A stretch of DNA of 64,000 nucleotides from contig NZ_JAIHLQ010000002.1 of NCBI RefSeq assembly GCF_019733355.1, positions 1 to 64,000 of the forward strand, read 5' to 3'. Source of the stretch: Pseudomonas baetica (GTDB lineage: Bacteria; Pseudomonadota; Gammaproteobacteria; Pseudomonadales; Pseudomonadaceae). The notes under the pieces were generated by a model. That model was not told the origin of the DNA and made no database searches. It worked only from the letters and a program-made list of their open reading frames with translations. Position numbers and translations under genes: made by a program. Positions 28,544-37,199 of this stretch are shown one piece after another (the stretch's first letter is position 1; every line of letters starts with the position of its first letter).

Positions 28544-30781
28544 ATGAGCCAGGCAATCCTCGAAGGAATTCGCGTCATCAGTCTGTGTTCCGGCATTGCC
28601 GGCTCTGCCGCTGGCATGCATCTTTGCGAAGCGGGTGCCGAAGTGGTGATGATCGAGCCACCCGCCAACCCCGCCAGAGAGAAACAGGCGCTGTTTGCTG
28701 TGCTTAACCGTGGCAAGCGCAGTGTCATCCTCAGTCTGGAAAATCCCCAAGATCGTCAGCAACTAAACTCTCTGCTCGCGAGCGCCGATGTGCTGCTACA
28801 CGACTTCACACCTTCGGTAGCGCAGGCCCATGGTCTGGCCGACGCGCAACTCGCTGCAGACTTTCCTCGCTTGATTATCTCGGCAATTAGCGGCTGGCCC
28901 CAACGGCATGCACTGGCGAATGCCATCCCCTGGGAAACTTTGATCCTGGCGCGCCTTGGCCTGTTGGACGAGCAACCGGCGCATCGCCCCGGCCCGGTAT
29001 TCGTGCGCATGCCCTTTGCCAATTGGCTGGCCAGCTGGTTGTGCGTGGTTGGGGTGATGGCGCGGTTGCTTGCACGCGAACGTGACGGCTGCGGCGGTAT
29101 CGCTCATACGAGTTTGGCTCAGGCAGCCTTGGTGCCAATGACCATGCATTGGAACCGCGCGCAAACGCCGACGCAGGCCTTTGCCAAAGGCCTGGATAAA
29201 CACATTCCTATTCCGTTGCACCAATGCGCTGATGGCCGCTGGTTGCATGTGCATTATTCGCCGGACAAATCCCCGTGGATGGCCGCGGCACTCAGTGAGC
29301 TCGGCGAAACCGAAGTGGCTCGCTTGAACGCGCTGTGGCCATCGAGCCATGTGGCGCCAAACTTCGGCGCCAACAAGGCGATCATTGCCACACGGCCGGC
29401 ACAGGACTGGGTCGAGCATTTCTGGCAGCACGACGTGGCCGCGCAAATTGCCGCTCCCTTTGGCGATATCTACTTCGACGAGCAAGCACGCCTGAATGGT
29501 TATGTGGTTGAAGTCGACGATGTGCAATTGGGCAAGACCCTGCAACCAGGCCCTGCCTGGCAGGTGCAGCCACCCGCACGAGTTGGCGGTAGCGCACCTC
29601 TGGCAGGTGAGGGGAACGCCGGACTGTCAGGCGCCGATGCTGTGATCCCTTCGCAAGTGCCCAGGTCGAGCCCGGCGCCCTTGCCTCCGCTGCACGGTCT
29701 GAAAGTACTGGATCTGGGCGCCTACCTGGCCGGGCCGTTTGCTTGCATGCTTCTGGCGGACCTCGGCGCCGAAGTCATTAAAGTCGAAGCGCCCAAAGGC
29801 GATGCCATGCGCCGCCTGGAGCGGATTTTCAGCGGCACCCAGCGTGGCAAGTTGGGGGTAGCGCTGCAGTTGGGCGATCAGCAAACCGAGCCCGCCGTAG
29901 AAACGTTGGCCCGTTGGGCCGATGTTGTTCACCACAACATGCGGCTGCCGGCCGCACGCAAACTCAAGGTCGACTACGAGAGCCTCAAAGTGCTCAACCC
30001 GCAGCTGGTGTATTGCCATGTCAGTGCCTACGGACCGACCGGACCGCGCGCGGATTGGCCGGGTTTTGACCAATTGATGCAGGCTTCCTGCGGCTGGGAG
30101 AGGGAGCAGGGCGGGGAGGGGCAGGCGCCGATGTGGCTGCGTTTTGGCGTGGGCGATTTCTTTGCCGGTTTATCCTCGCTCTATGCCTTGCTGCTGGGAT
30201 TGTACGAGCGCAACCGCAGTGGCGTCGGGCAAATGGTAAGCTCGTCATTGTTGGGCGCTACGTTGCTATCGATGAGCGAAGCGGTGGTGCTTGAAGACGG
30301 CAGCCTGACCCCAATCGAACATATGGATGCGCAACAGACTGGTGTGAGTGACGCACACCGTTTGTATCTATGTAGCGATGCCTGGCTGGTGGTGGCAGCG
30401 CTGCAACCGGATGAGGTGCAGCGTTTCAAGGCGCTCATGGGTGATCAGCCCGAAACCTGGTTTGCAGGTCTTACCCGGCAAGCGGCGCTCGCAGCATTGG
30501 CTGAAGTGCAAGTTCCTGCGCAGGCCGTCCTGGAGGCGCAGATGGATGCCTTTCTCGACAGCCCCGAACACGCCGCCGCGGGTCTGCACGCGCATTACTC
30601 ACATGCTGTTTACGGCGACTTGCAACAGATCGGCGCGTTCTGGGATTTCGGCAACTTGCCGTTATCGCTGCAGCGCCCACCGCCCGCCCTCGGCCAACAT
30701 ACCCGGCAAGTTCTGGAAGGCCTCGGCTTTACCGGCAGCGAGCTCGAACGATTGGCCTCGGCTGGCCTGGTGGCGCTGTAA
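28544..30781 (+). CDS. Fused tandem class III (CaiB/BaiF) CoA-transferase
   Basis: 745 residues made of two CaiB/BaiF domains, each about 340-360 residues: the first from IRVISLCSGIAGSAAGMHL, the second from LPPLHGLKVLDLGAYLAGPFA, joined by a Pro/Ala/Ser-rich linker (about 345-388). These enzymes move CoA from a donor such as succinyl-CoA to a carboxylic acid and normally work as interlocked homodimers, so the fusion is a covalent dimer. The catalytic Asp position is Asp538 in the second half (FGVGDFFAG) but Asn160 in the first (MPFANWLA), so probably only one site is active. It opens an operon of five plus-strand genes and would activate the acid entering beta-oxidation-like steps. Confidence 0.87.
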   Translation: MSQAILEGIRVISLCSGIAGSAAGMHLCEAGAEVVMIEPPANPAREKQALFAVLNRGKRSVILSLENPQDRQQLNSLLASADVLLHDFTPSVAQAHGLADAQLAADFPRLIISAISGWPQRHALANAIPWETLILARLGLLDEQPAHRPGPVFVRMPFANWLASWLCVVGVMARLLARERDGCGGIAHTSLAQAALVPMTMHWNRAQTPTQAFAKGLDKHIPIPLHQCADGRWLHVHYSPDKSPWMAAALSELGETEVARLNALWPSSHVAPNFGANKAIIATRPAQDWVEHFWQHDVAAQIAAPFGDIYFDEQARLNGYVVEVDDVQLGKTLQPGPAWQVQPPARVGGSAPLAGEGNAGLSGADAVIPSQVPRSSPAPLPPLHGLKVLDLGAYLAGPFACMLLADLGAEVIKVEAPKGDAMRRLERIFSGTQRGKLGVALQLGDQQTEPAVETLARWADVVHHNMRLPAARKLKVDYESLKVLNPQLVYCHVSAYGPTGPRADWPGFDQLMQASCGWEREQGGEGQAPMWLRFGVGDFFAGLSSLYALLLGLYERNRSGVGQMVSSSLLGATLLSMSEAVVLEDGSLTPIEHMDAQQTGVSDAHRLYLCSDAWLVVAALQPDEVQRFKALMGDQPETWFAGLTRQAALAALAEVQVPAQAVLEAQMDAFLDSPEHAAAGLHAHYSHAVYGDLQQIGAFWDFGNLPLSLQRPPPALGQHTRQVLEGLGFTGSELERLASAGLVAL

Positions 30782-30831
30782 CGGTGGGCCTATTGGCCGG
30801 CAGCATTTTTCGACAAGCACAAGGAATACCC

Positions 30832-31569
30832 ATGTACGAGTTGGATTTCAGCGGTAAAACCGTGCTGGTAGTCGGCGGGTCCAGTGGCATCGGCAATGGC
30901 ATTGCGCAGAACTTTCGCCAGCGCGGTGCCGAAGTGCATGTCTGGGGTACGCGTGCCTCGGCGGCGGCCTATCACGACTCACCCGACTCTAACCTTGAAG
31001 GCTTGCATTACGCGCAGGTCGACGTCGCGGATGCAGCGTTGATCGAAGCGGTCTGTGTGCCATTCACCCGTCTGGATGTGTTGGTGCAAGCGCAAGGCAC
31101 GGTGCTCTACGACCGTCAGGAATTCCTCGCTGAGGGCTTCAAGCGCGTGCTCGACATCAACCTCACCAGCCTGATGGTCTGCGCGCAGAAATTTCACCCG
31201 CTGCTGATGGAAGCCAAGGGTTCGATGATCACGGTCAGTTCGGCAGCAGCGTTCCATTCTACCCGTGGCAACCCTGCCTACAACGCCTCGAAAACCGGCG
31301 CTTTCGGGCTGACTCGCACCTTGGCCGAAGCCTGGGCTCGTGATGGTATCCGGGTGAATGGCATTGCCCCGGGGCTGGTGGAAACCAAGCTGACACGGGT
31401 GACCACCAGCAACCCGAAACGCCTGGAAGGTGCGCTGCGCGCCATTCCTCAAGGGCGCCTCGGCACGCCTCAGGACATGGCTAATGTGGCTCTGTTTCTC
31501 GCCTCGCCGCTGGCCAGCTATGTGCTCGGCCAAACCCTATTGGTCGACGGCGGCATGCTGCTGGCCTGA
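30832..31569 (+). CDS. SDR-family oxidoreductase
   Basis: 245 residues, classical short-chain dehydrogenase: GGSSGIGNG cofactor loop (15-23), VTVSSAAAF with the catalytic Ser, and YNASK with Tyr and Lys. It probably oxidises a hydroxyacyl-CoA or cyclic alcohol in this pathway. ATG 30832 preceded by AAGGAA; it lies 50 bp after the CoA-transferase and 24 bp before the acyl-CoA dehydrogenase, so it is inside one operon. A GTG at 30784 in frame would add 16 unlikely residues. Confidence 0.86.
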   Translation: MYELDFSGKTVLVVGGSSGIGNGIAQNFRQRGAEVHVWGTRASAAAYHDSPDSNLEGLHYAQVDVADAALIEAVCVPFTRLDVLVQAQGTVLYDRQEFLAEGFKRVLDINLTSLMVCAQKFHPLLMEAKGSMITVSSAAAFHSTRGNPAYNASKTGAFGLTRTLAEAWARDGIRVNGIAPGLVETKLTRVTTSNPKRLEGALRAIPQGRLGTPQDMANVALFLASPLASYVLGQTLLVDGGMLLA

Positions 31570-31593
31570 TCGCTATTTGCTAGGAGAAACACC

Positions 31594-32889
31594 ATGGCCT
31601 GGGACTTTCAGACCGACCCCGAGATTCAAGTGGAACTGGATTGGATCGAGCAGTTCGTGCGTGAGGAAGTCGAGCCTCTCGACCACGTGTTGGGCAGCCC
31701 GTGGAATATCCACGACCCGCTGTTCAAGCAACTGGTCAAACCGTTGCAAGCGCAGGTGAAGGCGCGCAACTTGTGGGCTTGTCACCTGGGCCCGGAACTG
31801 GGCGGGGCAGGGTATGGCCAGGTGCGCCTTGCGTTGATCAATGAAATTCTCGGCCGCTCGCTGTTCGGACCGATTGTGTTTGGTTGTCAGGCACCGGACT
31901 CCGGTAACGGTGAAATCCTCGCCCATTACGGCACGCCGGCGCAGAAGCAGCGCTACCTGCAACCCTTGCTCGACGGCGATATCGTGTCCTGCTTCGCCAT
32001 GACCGAACCCCAAGGCGGCGCGGACCCTGCGGTGTTCACCACCGAAGCGGTGCGTGAGGGTGATGACTGGCTGCTGAGCGGCGAAAAATGGTTTGCCTCC
32101 AATGCCCGCTACGCCGCGTTCTATATCGTGATGGCGGTCACCGATAAAAACGTGTCGGTGTATGAAGGCATGTCGATGTTTATTGTTGCCGCCGATGCTC
32201 CGGGGGTGAGCATTATCCGCAACGTCGGTATCGCCGATGACCCGGCCGCAACCCATGCCTACCTGTCGTTCGACAAGGTGCGAGTGCCTGCTGGCGACAT
32301 GCTCGGCGCGCCCGGTCAGGCGTTTGTCGTGGCCCAGGTACGACTGGGTGGCGGCCGCGTGCACCATGCGATGCGGGTGATTGGCCAAGCGCAGAAAGCC
32401 CTGGATGCACTCTGTGAACGATCCCTGTCGCGTAGTACCCAGGGCAGCCGCCTGGCGGACAAGCAGATGGTCCAGGAAAAAATTGCCGACTCGTGGATCG
32501 AGCTCGAACAATTTCGTTTGCTGGTCATGCGCACGGCATGGCGCATCGACCAGTATCAGGACTACAAACGGGTACGCAAAGACATCGCTGCGGTGAAAGC
32601 CGCCATGCCCAAGGTGCTGCATGACATCGCCGCGCGCGCCCTGCATGTACATGGCTCGTTAGGGGTAAGCGAAGAAATGCCGTTTACCGGGTACATCGTC
32701 CGCTCCTTCCAGATGGGGCTGGCCGACGGGCCCACCGAAGTGCACAAAATCACGGTCGCCAAACAACTGCTACGCGATTATCAACCCTGCGACGAACTGT
32801 TCCCCGATTACCACCGGCCCACCGCGGCGGCCCGAGCCCGGGAAAAATACGCCGATGCATTGGCCAGTCTGGGCGAGTACGACGCATGA
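31594..32889 (+). CDS. Acyl-CoA dehydrogenase (ACAD10/11- or LvaC-like)
   Basis: 431-residue FAD enzyme. Seen: FAMTEPQGGADPAVF and GEKWFASNARYA (flavin and substrate contacts of the middle domain), the C-terminal helical bundle and LHVHGSLGVSEEMPFTGY...GPTEVHKITVAKQ. This branch, with about 430 residues, is often encoded next to an APH-type kinase, as here: the stop overlaps the next ATG by 4 bp. In the LvaA/LvaC pair of Pseudomonas putida levulinate catabolism and in mammalian ACAD10/11, the kinase phosphorylates a 4-hydroxyacyl-CoA and the dehydrogenase-fold partner handles phosphate loss. A similar hydroxyl-removal step is inferred. Confidence 0.87.
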   Translation: MAWDFQTDPEIQVELDWIEQFVREEVEPLDHVLGSPWNIHDPLFKQLVKPLQAQVKARNLWACHLGPELGGAGYGQVRLALINEILGRSLFGPIVFGCQAPDSGNGEILAHYGTPAQKQRYLQPLLDGDIVSCFAMTEPQGGADPAVFTTEAVREGDDWLLSGEKWFASNARYAAFYIVMAVTDKNVSVYEGMSMFIVAADAPGVSIIRNVGIADDPAATHAYLSFDKVRVPAGDMLGAPGQAFVVAQVRLGGGRVHHAMRVIGQAQKALDALCERSLSRSTQGSRLADKQMVQEKIADSWIELEQFRLLVMRTAWRIDQYQDYKRVRKDIAAVKAAMPKVLHDIAARALHVHGSLGVSEEMPFTGYIVRSFQMGLADGPTEVHKITVAKQLLRDYQPCDELFPDYHRPTAAARAREKYADALASLGEYDA

Positions 32890-33938
32890 ACGACTGGCAG
32901 GATCTGGTCGAACTCGAGCGCCTGGCTCTATGGATGGACTCAAAGGGTCTGGAAAGTGGCTCCATCGAGGCCCCACTGCGATTAACCGGAGGCACTCAGA
33001 ATCTGTTGCTGCGCTTTCGGCGTGGCACGCGCGAATTCGTATTGCGTCGGCCTTCCAGGGAGTTGCGCGAAGTCGGCAGTAAAACCATTGCCCGTGAAGC
33101 ACGGTTGCTCAAAGCGTTGGCCGGATCGCCGGTGCCCCATGCCGGCCTGATAGCCGACTGCGCCGACCAAGACGTTCTGGGCGCCAGTTTCTATTTGATG
33201 GAACCAGTACAGGGCTTCAATCCCAACTGCGCGGCAGGTTTGCCGACGCCGCACGCGCAGCAGCCAGCAATGCGCCGACGTATGGGGCTGGCCATGGTGG
33301 ACGCGTTATTGCGTCTGGGAGAAATCGACTATCAGGCGGTGGGCCTGGGGGATTTTGGGCGGCCCGAAGGTTTTCATCAACGCCAGGTCTCACGTTGGCT
33401 GGCGCAACTGGACAGCGTCAAAGACTACCCCGGTTGGCCGGGCGCGAGCGGTCTGCCGGGACTTGCCCGGTTGGCCAACTGGTTGAGCGAGCATTACCCG
33501 ACGCAGTTCCAGACCGGTATCCAGCATGGTGACTTTCACTTGTCCAACGTCATGTTTCGCCACGACAGCGCGGAACTGGCCGCAGTTGTCGATTGGGAGC
33601 TGGCGACCATCGGCGATCCGTTGCTCGACCTTGCCTGGCTGGTAGTCACCTGGCCCGGTGCTGATGGTCGTGGTGCCGGCACCATTGAAGTTCGCCCCTG
33701 GGAAGGCTTTTGCAGCAGCGACGAACTGGTCGCCCATTACCGCGCCGGCAGCTCGCGCTCGTTGGCGGACTTCACCTGGTACCTGGTGTTGGCCGGCTTC
33801 AAGCTCGGCATCTTTCTCGAAGTCAGTTACGCCCGTGCGTGTGCGGGCAAAGCCTCGATGGTCTCGGGTGAAAAACACCACGCCTCAGCGTTGCGTCTGT
33901 TCGCTACGGCGTTGCAGCGCATCGATCAAACAGTCTGA
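32886..33938 (+). CDS. APH-family phosphotransferase, candidate hydroxyacyl-CoA kinase
   Basis: 350 residues of the aminoglycoside-phosphotransferase/choline-kinase fold. The N-lobe LTGGTQNLLLRF...FVLRRPS has the ATP-holding loop and Lys/Arg strand. The catalytic loop is intact as IQHGDFHLSNVMF, and the metal motif as VDWELATIGDPLLDLAWL. Despite the family name, genes in this branch accompany acyl-CoA dehydrogenases and, in LvaA, phosphorylate 4-hydroxyvaleryl-CoA. Its ATG is inside an ATGA overlap with the dehydrogenase stop. It is the only one of three APH genes in the window with both an intact frame and an intact catalytic loop. Confidence 0.86.
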   Translation: MNDWQDLVELERLALWMDSKGLESGSIEAPLRLTGGTQNLLLRFRRGTREFVLRRPSRELREVGSKTIAREARLLKALAGSPVPHAGLIADCADQDVLGASFYLMEPVQGFNPNCAAGLPTPHAQQPAMRRRMGLAMVDALLRLGEIDYQAVGLGDFGRPEGFHQRQVSRWLAQLDSVKDYPGWPGASGLPGLARLANWLSEHYPTQFQTGIQHGDFHLSNVMFRHDSAELAAVVDWELATIGDPLLDLAWLVVTWPGADGRGAGTIEVRPWEGFCSSDELVAHYRAGSSRSLADFTWYLVLAGFKLGIFLEVSYARACAGKASMVSGEKHHASALRLFATALQRIDQTV

Positions 33939-33955
33939 TATCAGAGGAACAGCCC

Positions 33956-34711
33956 ATGCAGCTGGCCGGTAAACGCATCATCGTCACGGGGGGCGCCAGG
34001 GGTATTGGCGCGGCAGTGGTCAAAGCATTTGTGGAGGAGGGAGCCTATGTCGTCAGCCTCGACCTGGGCGAAGCCGCCTCGATGACGGGGGACGGTGGCG
34101 GGTGGGCGCATACACGAGTCTGCGATATCGCTGACAGCCAATCCGTGGACGCCGCTTTCGCCTGGGCCAACGAACGGCTCAATGGTCTGGATGTGCTGGT
34201 ACATGCTGCGGGTATCGCGCCGAATGCCAGTGCCGACAGCATCACGCTGGACGAGTGGGAAAAAGTCTTTGCGGTGAATACCCGTGGCACATTCCTGACC
34301 AACCGCGCGGCCTATGAGCTGCTGAAGGGCAGCGGTGGGCGGATCATCAACTTCGCCTCTGGGGCAGGCGTCATCGGACAGCCCGGCAAAGCCCATTACG
34401 CGGCCAGCAAGGGGGCCGTGCTGGCGTGGACGCGCACGGTGGCGCGGGAGTGGGGCCCATTGGGCATTACCGTCAACGCTATCGCCCCGGCGATGTGGAC
34501 GCCGATGTACGAGGCGACTCGCGCGAGCATGAGCGCCGAACAACTGCAGCAGCACGATGCGTACATGGCAGGGCAAGTGCCCATCGGCGGACAACTGGGT
34601 GAACCGGCCCGGGATCTGGCGCCAGTGCTGGTATTTCTTGCCGGAGAAGGTTCTCGATTTGTCACCGGGCAGACGCTGATGATTGACGGCGGGATGCTGA
34701 TGCTCAGTTGA
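33956..34711 (+). CDS. SDR-family oxidoreductase
   Basis: 251-residue classical SDR with TGGARGIGAA (cofactor loop), HAAGIAPNA, catalytic Ser in INFASGAG and YAASK. Last gene of the CoA-transferase operon, 17 bp after the kinase gene, with AGAGGAA before ATG 33956. Likely a 3-hydroxyacyl-CoA or secondary alcohol dehydrogenase. It converges on folE with a 16-bp gap and no visible terminator. Confidence 0.86.
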   Translation: MQLAGKRIIVTGGARGIGAAVVKAFVEEGAYVVSLDLGEAASMTGDGGGWAHTRVCDIADSQSVDAAFAWANERLNGLDVLVHAAGIAPNASADSITLDEWEKVFAVNTRGTFLTNRAAYELLKGSGGRIINFASGAGVIGQPGKAHYAASKGAVLAWTRTVAREWGPLGITVNAIAPAMWTPMYEATRASMSAEQLQQHDAYMAGQVPIGGQLGEPARDLAPVLVFLAGEGSRFVTGQTLMIDGGMLMLS

Positions 34712-34727
34712 GTTGAAGGTGGGGCGC

Positions 34728-35285
34728 CTAGCGGCTGCGGATCAGCTGCAAAAATTCCTGACGGGTGTTGTACGACTCGCGGAAGGCGCCAAGCATCACT
34801 GAAGTACTCATCACCGAGTTCTGCTTCTCCACACCTCGCATCATCATGCACATGTGTTTCGCCTCGATCACCACGGCCACCCCGGCGGCATTGGTGACCT
34901 GGGCGATTGCATCGGCAATCTGCCGGGTGAGGTTTTCCTGGATCTGCAGGCGGCGGGCAAACATGTCGATAATTCGCGCGACCTTCGACAATCCGAGCAC
35001 TTTGCCTGTCGGTATGTAGGCAACATGAGCCTTGCCAATAAATGGCAAGAGATGATGTTCACACAGCGAATACAATTCGATTTCACGAACGATGACCATC
35101 TCATCGTTATCCGACTCGAACAGTGCTCCGTTGACGATCTCTTCCAGCGTTTGCCGGTAGCCATGGCAAAGATAACGCATGGCTTTCGCTGCACGTTCCG
35201 GAGTCTTGAGCAGGCCTTCACGCTGTGGGTCTTCACCGACGTGCTGGAGAATTTCCCGATAATTTTTCGTCATTTCTTCGTTCAT
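34728..35285 (-). CDS. folE: GTP cyclohydrolase I
   Basis: 185 residues converting GTP to dihydroneopterin triphosphate. Zinc and active-site residues appear in [20 protein letters not shown] and [17 protein letters not shown], and [18 protein letters not shown] is the family core. The gene is complete. It lies last in a minus-strand group after thiolase and TetR, inside a catabolic island and away from other folate genes, so it looks like an accessory copy serving a pterin need of this pathway or strain. Start ATG 35285; a second in-frame ATG follows at codon 5. Confidence 0.9.
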   Translation of the reverse strand: MNEEMTKNYREILQHVGEDPQREGLLKTPERAAKAMRYLCHGYRQTLEEIVNGALFESDNDEMVIVREIELYSLCEHHLLPFIGKAHVAYIPTGKVLGLSKVARIIDMFARRLQIQENLTRQIADAIAQVTNAAGVAVVIEAKHMCMMMRGVEKQNSVMSTSVMLGAFRESYNTRQEFLQLIRSR

Positions 35286-35321
35286 CGATCGACCTTATTG
35301 TTAGTGATGTAAGGGGAGCAG

Positions 35322-35951
35322 CTAAGCCAGCGGCCTGCTCAAACCGGTCAGCACCATGCTGGTAAACAGACTCGTCAGACTTTCCAGAGGAGGCCGCGCA
35401 TCCTGCGGGTAACCGGCTACCACGCCATCGAGCAATGCTTGCATGCCCAGCGCCATCGGTGCGCGCTGGCCGGCCGGCAATCCACAACGGCTGAGGATGT
35501 TTTCCAGGTCCCGGGTGCGGGTGTCGCGCAGTTGCTCGACGCGTTCGCGCTGCTCCAGGCTGAGGCTGCGAAATTCCATGCGCGTCAGCGTGTGGCGCTG
35601 ATCGTGCAAGCTGTTGAACTGCAGGTGCACACGTACAAAACGTTGCAGTTGCAGCCGACCCTCAGCATGACGCGCGACCTTGGTTTGCAGTAACGCCAGA
35701 AGATCGCTTTCATGCGTCTCGATCAGTTCGAACAGCAGCGCCTGCTTGCTTTCAATGTGGTTGTACAGCGATCCCGGCTGCAAATGCATTGCGGCTGCCA
35801 ATTGGCGCAGGCTGACACTTTCGAATCCATGCTCGGCAAATAATCTGAGCGCCGTGTGGTACAGCAATTCGTGGGTTCCGACATCGCCATCCGGCTGCCC
35901 ATGCCAGCGCGGCTGAGGGCCGGCGGCCGTTGCGGGGCGGGCGCCAATCAT
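35322..35951 (-). CDS. TetR-family regulator
   Basis: 209 residues: N-terminal DNA-binding domain [46 protein letters not shown] in outline, then a helical ligand domain of the type in TetR/FadR-like regulators of fatty or acyl-CoA catabolism ([20 protein letters not shown]). I place the start at ATG 35951 because it forms an ATGA overlap with the thiolase stop; an upstream open frame to 36065 lies within the thiolase gene. Its ligand may be an acyl-CoA of this pathway and its targets the flanking operons. Confidence 0.85.
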   Translation of the reverse strand: MIGARPATAAGPQPRWHGQPDGDVGTHELLYHTALRLFAEHGFESVSLRQLAAAMHLQPGSLYNHIESKQALLFELIETHESDLLALLQTKVARHAEGRLQLQRFVRVHLQFNSLHDQRHTLTRMEFRSLSLEQRERVEQLRDTRTRDLENILSRCGLPAGQRAPMALGMQALLDGVVAGYPQDARPPLESLTSLFTSMVLTGLSRPLA

Positions 35952-37129
35952 GGACGTTCCAGCAACAGGGCGACGCCCTGGCCGCCGCCAATGCATAAGG
36001 TCGCCAGGCCTTTTTTCGCGTCGCGCTTGAACATTTCGTGCAGCAGCGTGACCAGCACACGACAACCCGAAGCGCCAATCGGGTGACCGAGGGCAATGGC
36101 GCCGCCGTTGACGTTCACTTTGTCAAAATCCCAACCCAGCTCTTTACCCACCGCCAACGACTGGGCAGCGAACGCTTCGTTGGCCTCGATGAGATCGAGT
36201 TCAGCCAGGCTCCAACCGGCTTTTGCCAGACACTTGCGACTTGCCGACACCGGCCCGATGCCCATGATCGCCGGGTCTACGCCAGTACACGCACCCGCCT
36301 TGATCTTTGCCAGAACGGGCAAGCCCAACTCCCTGGCCTTGTCTTCGCTCATCAACAGCACTGCAGCGGCGCCGTCATTGATTGTCGAGGCGTTGCCGGC
36401 GGTGACGCTGCCGTCTTTTCTGAAGGCTGGTTTGAGCCCAGCCAGGCTGACAGCAGTGGTTTGCGCGCGAGGTTGCTCATCCACGGCAAACAGCAGCGGC
36501 TCGCCTTTGCGCTGCGCAATCGGCACCGGGGTGATCTCCGCGACAAAACGGCCGGCCTCAATGGCTGCGCTGGCAAGTTGCTGCGAACGCAGGGCATAAG
36601 CGTCCTGCTGCTTACGGGTCAGGCTGTGAGCGTCGACCAGATTTTCCGCAGTGATGCCCATGTGGTAGTCGTGGAAGGCGTCGATCAGGCCGTCCTGCAG
36701 CAGCGAGTCGGCCAGTTGCGCGTTACCCATGCGCAAGCCGGTGCGCGCTTTGGCCAGCGTGTAGGGAGCCAAGCTCATGTTTTCCATGCCGCCGGCAATC
36801 ACCACCTCGGCATCGCCACAGCGAATCGCCTGAGCCGCCAGCATCACGGATTTCAACCCGGAGCCGCAGAGCTTGTTCAGGGTCATGGCCGATACGCTAT
36901 GGGGCAGGCCTGCTTTCAGCGCCACTTGGCGTGCCGGGTTTTGCCCACACCCGGCCGTGAGCACCTGGCCGAAAATCAACTCATCGACCAGGTCGACGTC
37001 AATCCCGGTTTTTTTCAGCAACGCCTGGACCACCACGCTGCCCAATTCCACGGCACTGGTGGTGGCCAATGCGCCTTGGAAGGTACCGATGGCGGTGCGG
37101 GTGGCGGCGACTATCACGACTTCATGCAT
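35948..37129 (-). CDS. Thiolase (acetyl-CoA acyltransferase family)
   Basis: 393 residues, complete thiolase: nucleophile Cys88 in [14 protein letters not shown], His in [12 protein letters not shown] and second Cys in LCIGGGQG. It cleaves a 3-ketoacyl-CoA with CoA, or condenses acetyl-CoA units. ATG 37129 begins the family start [15 protein letters not shown] and has GGAG 7 bp upstream; an open frame to 37177 is ignored. It is downstream of the 2-oxoacid oxidoreductase gene (70 bp gap) and overlaps tetR, giving an operon oxidoreductase-thiolase-tetR-folE. Confidence 0.89.
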   Translation of the reverse strand: MHEVVIVAATRTAIGTFQGALATTSAVELGSVVVQALLKKTGIDVDLVDELIFGQVLTAGCGQNPARQVALKAGLPHSVSAMTLNKLCGSGLKSVMLAAQAIRCGDAEVVIAGGMENMSLAPYTLAKARTGLRMGNAQLADSLLQDGLIDAFHDYHMGITAENLVDAHSLTRKQQDAYALRSQQLASAAIEAGRFVAEITPVPIAQRKGEPLLFAVDEQPRAQTTAVSLAGLKPAFRKDGSVTAGNASTINDGAAAVLLMSEDKARELGLPVLAKIKAGACTGVDPAIMGIGPVSASRKCLAKAGWSLAELDLIEANEAFAAQSLAVGKELGWDFDKVNVNGGAIALGHPIGASGCRVLVTLLHEMFKRDAKKGLATLCIGGGQGVALLLERP

Positions 37130-37199
37130 GCTGTGCTCCAGTTTTCGGTGGATACGGCGTGGTGCCTTTTCAGGCAACCGACGCCTGCCACACTCGGGC

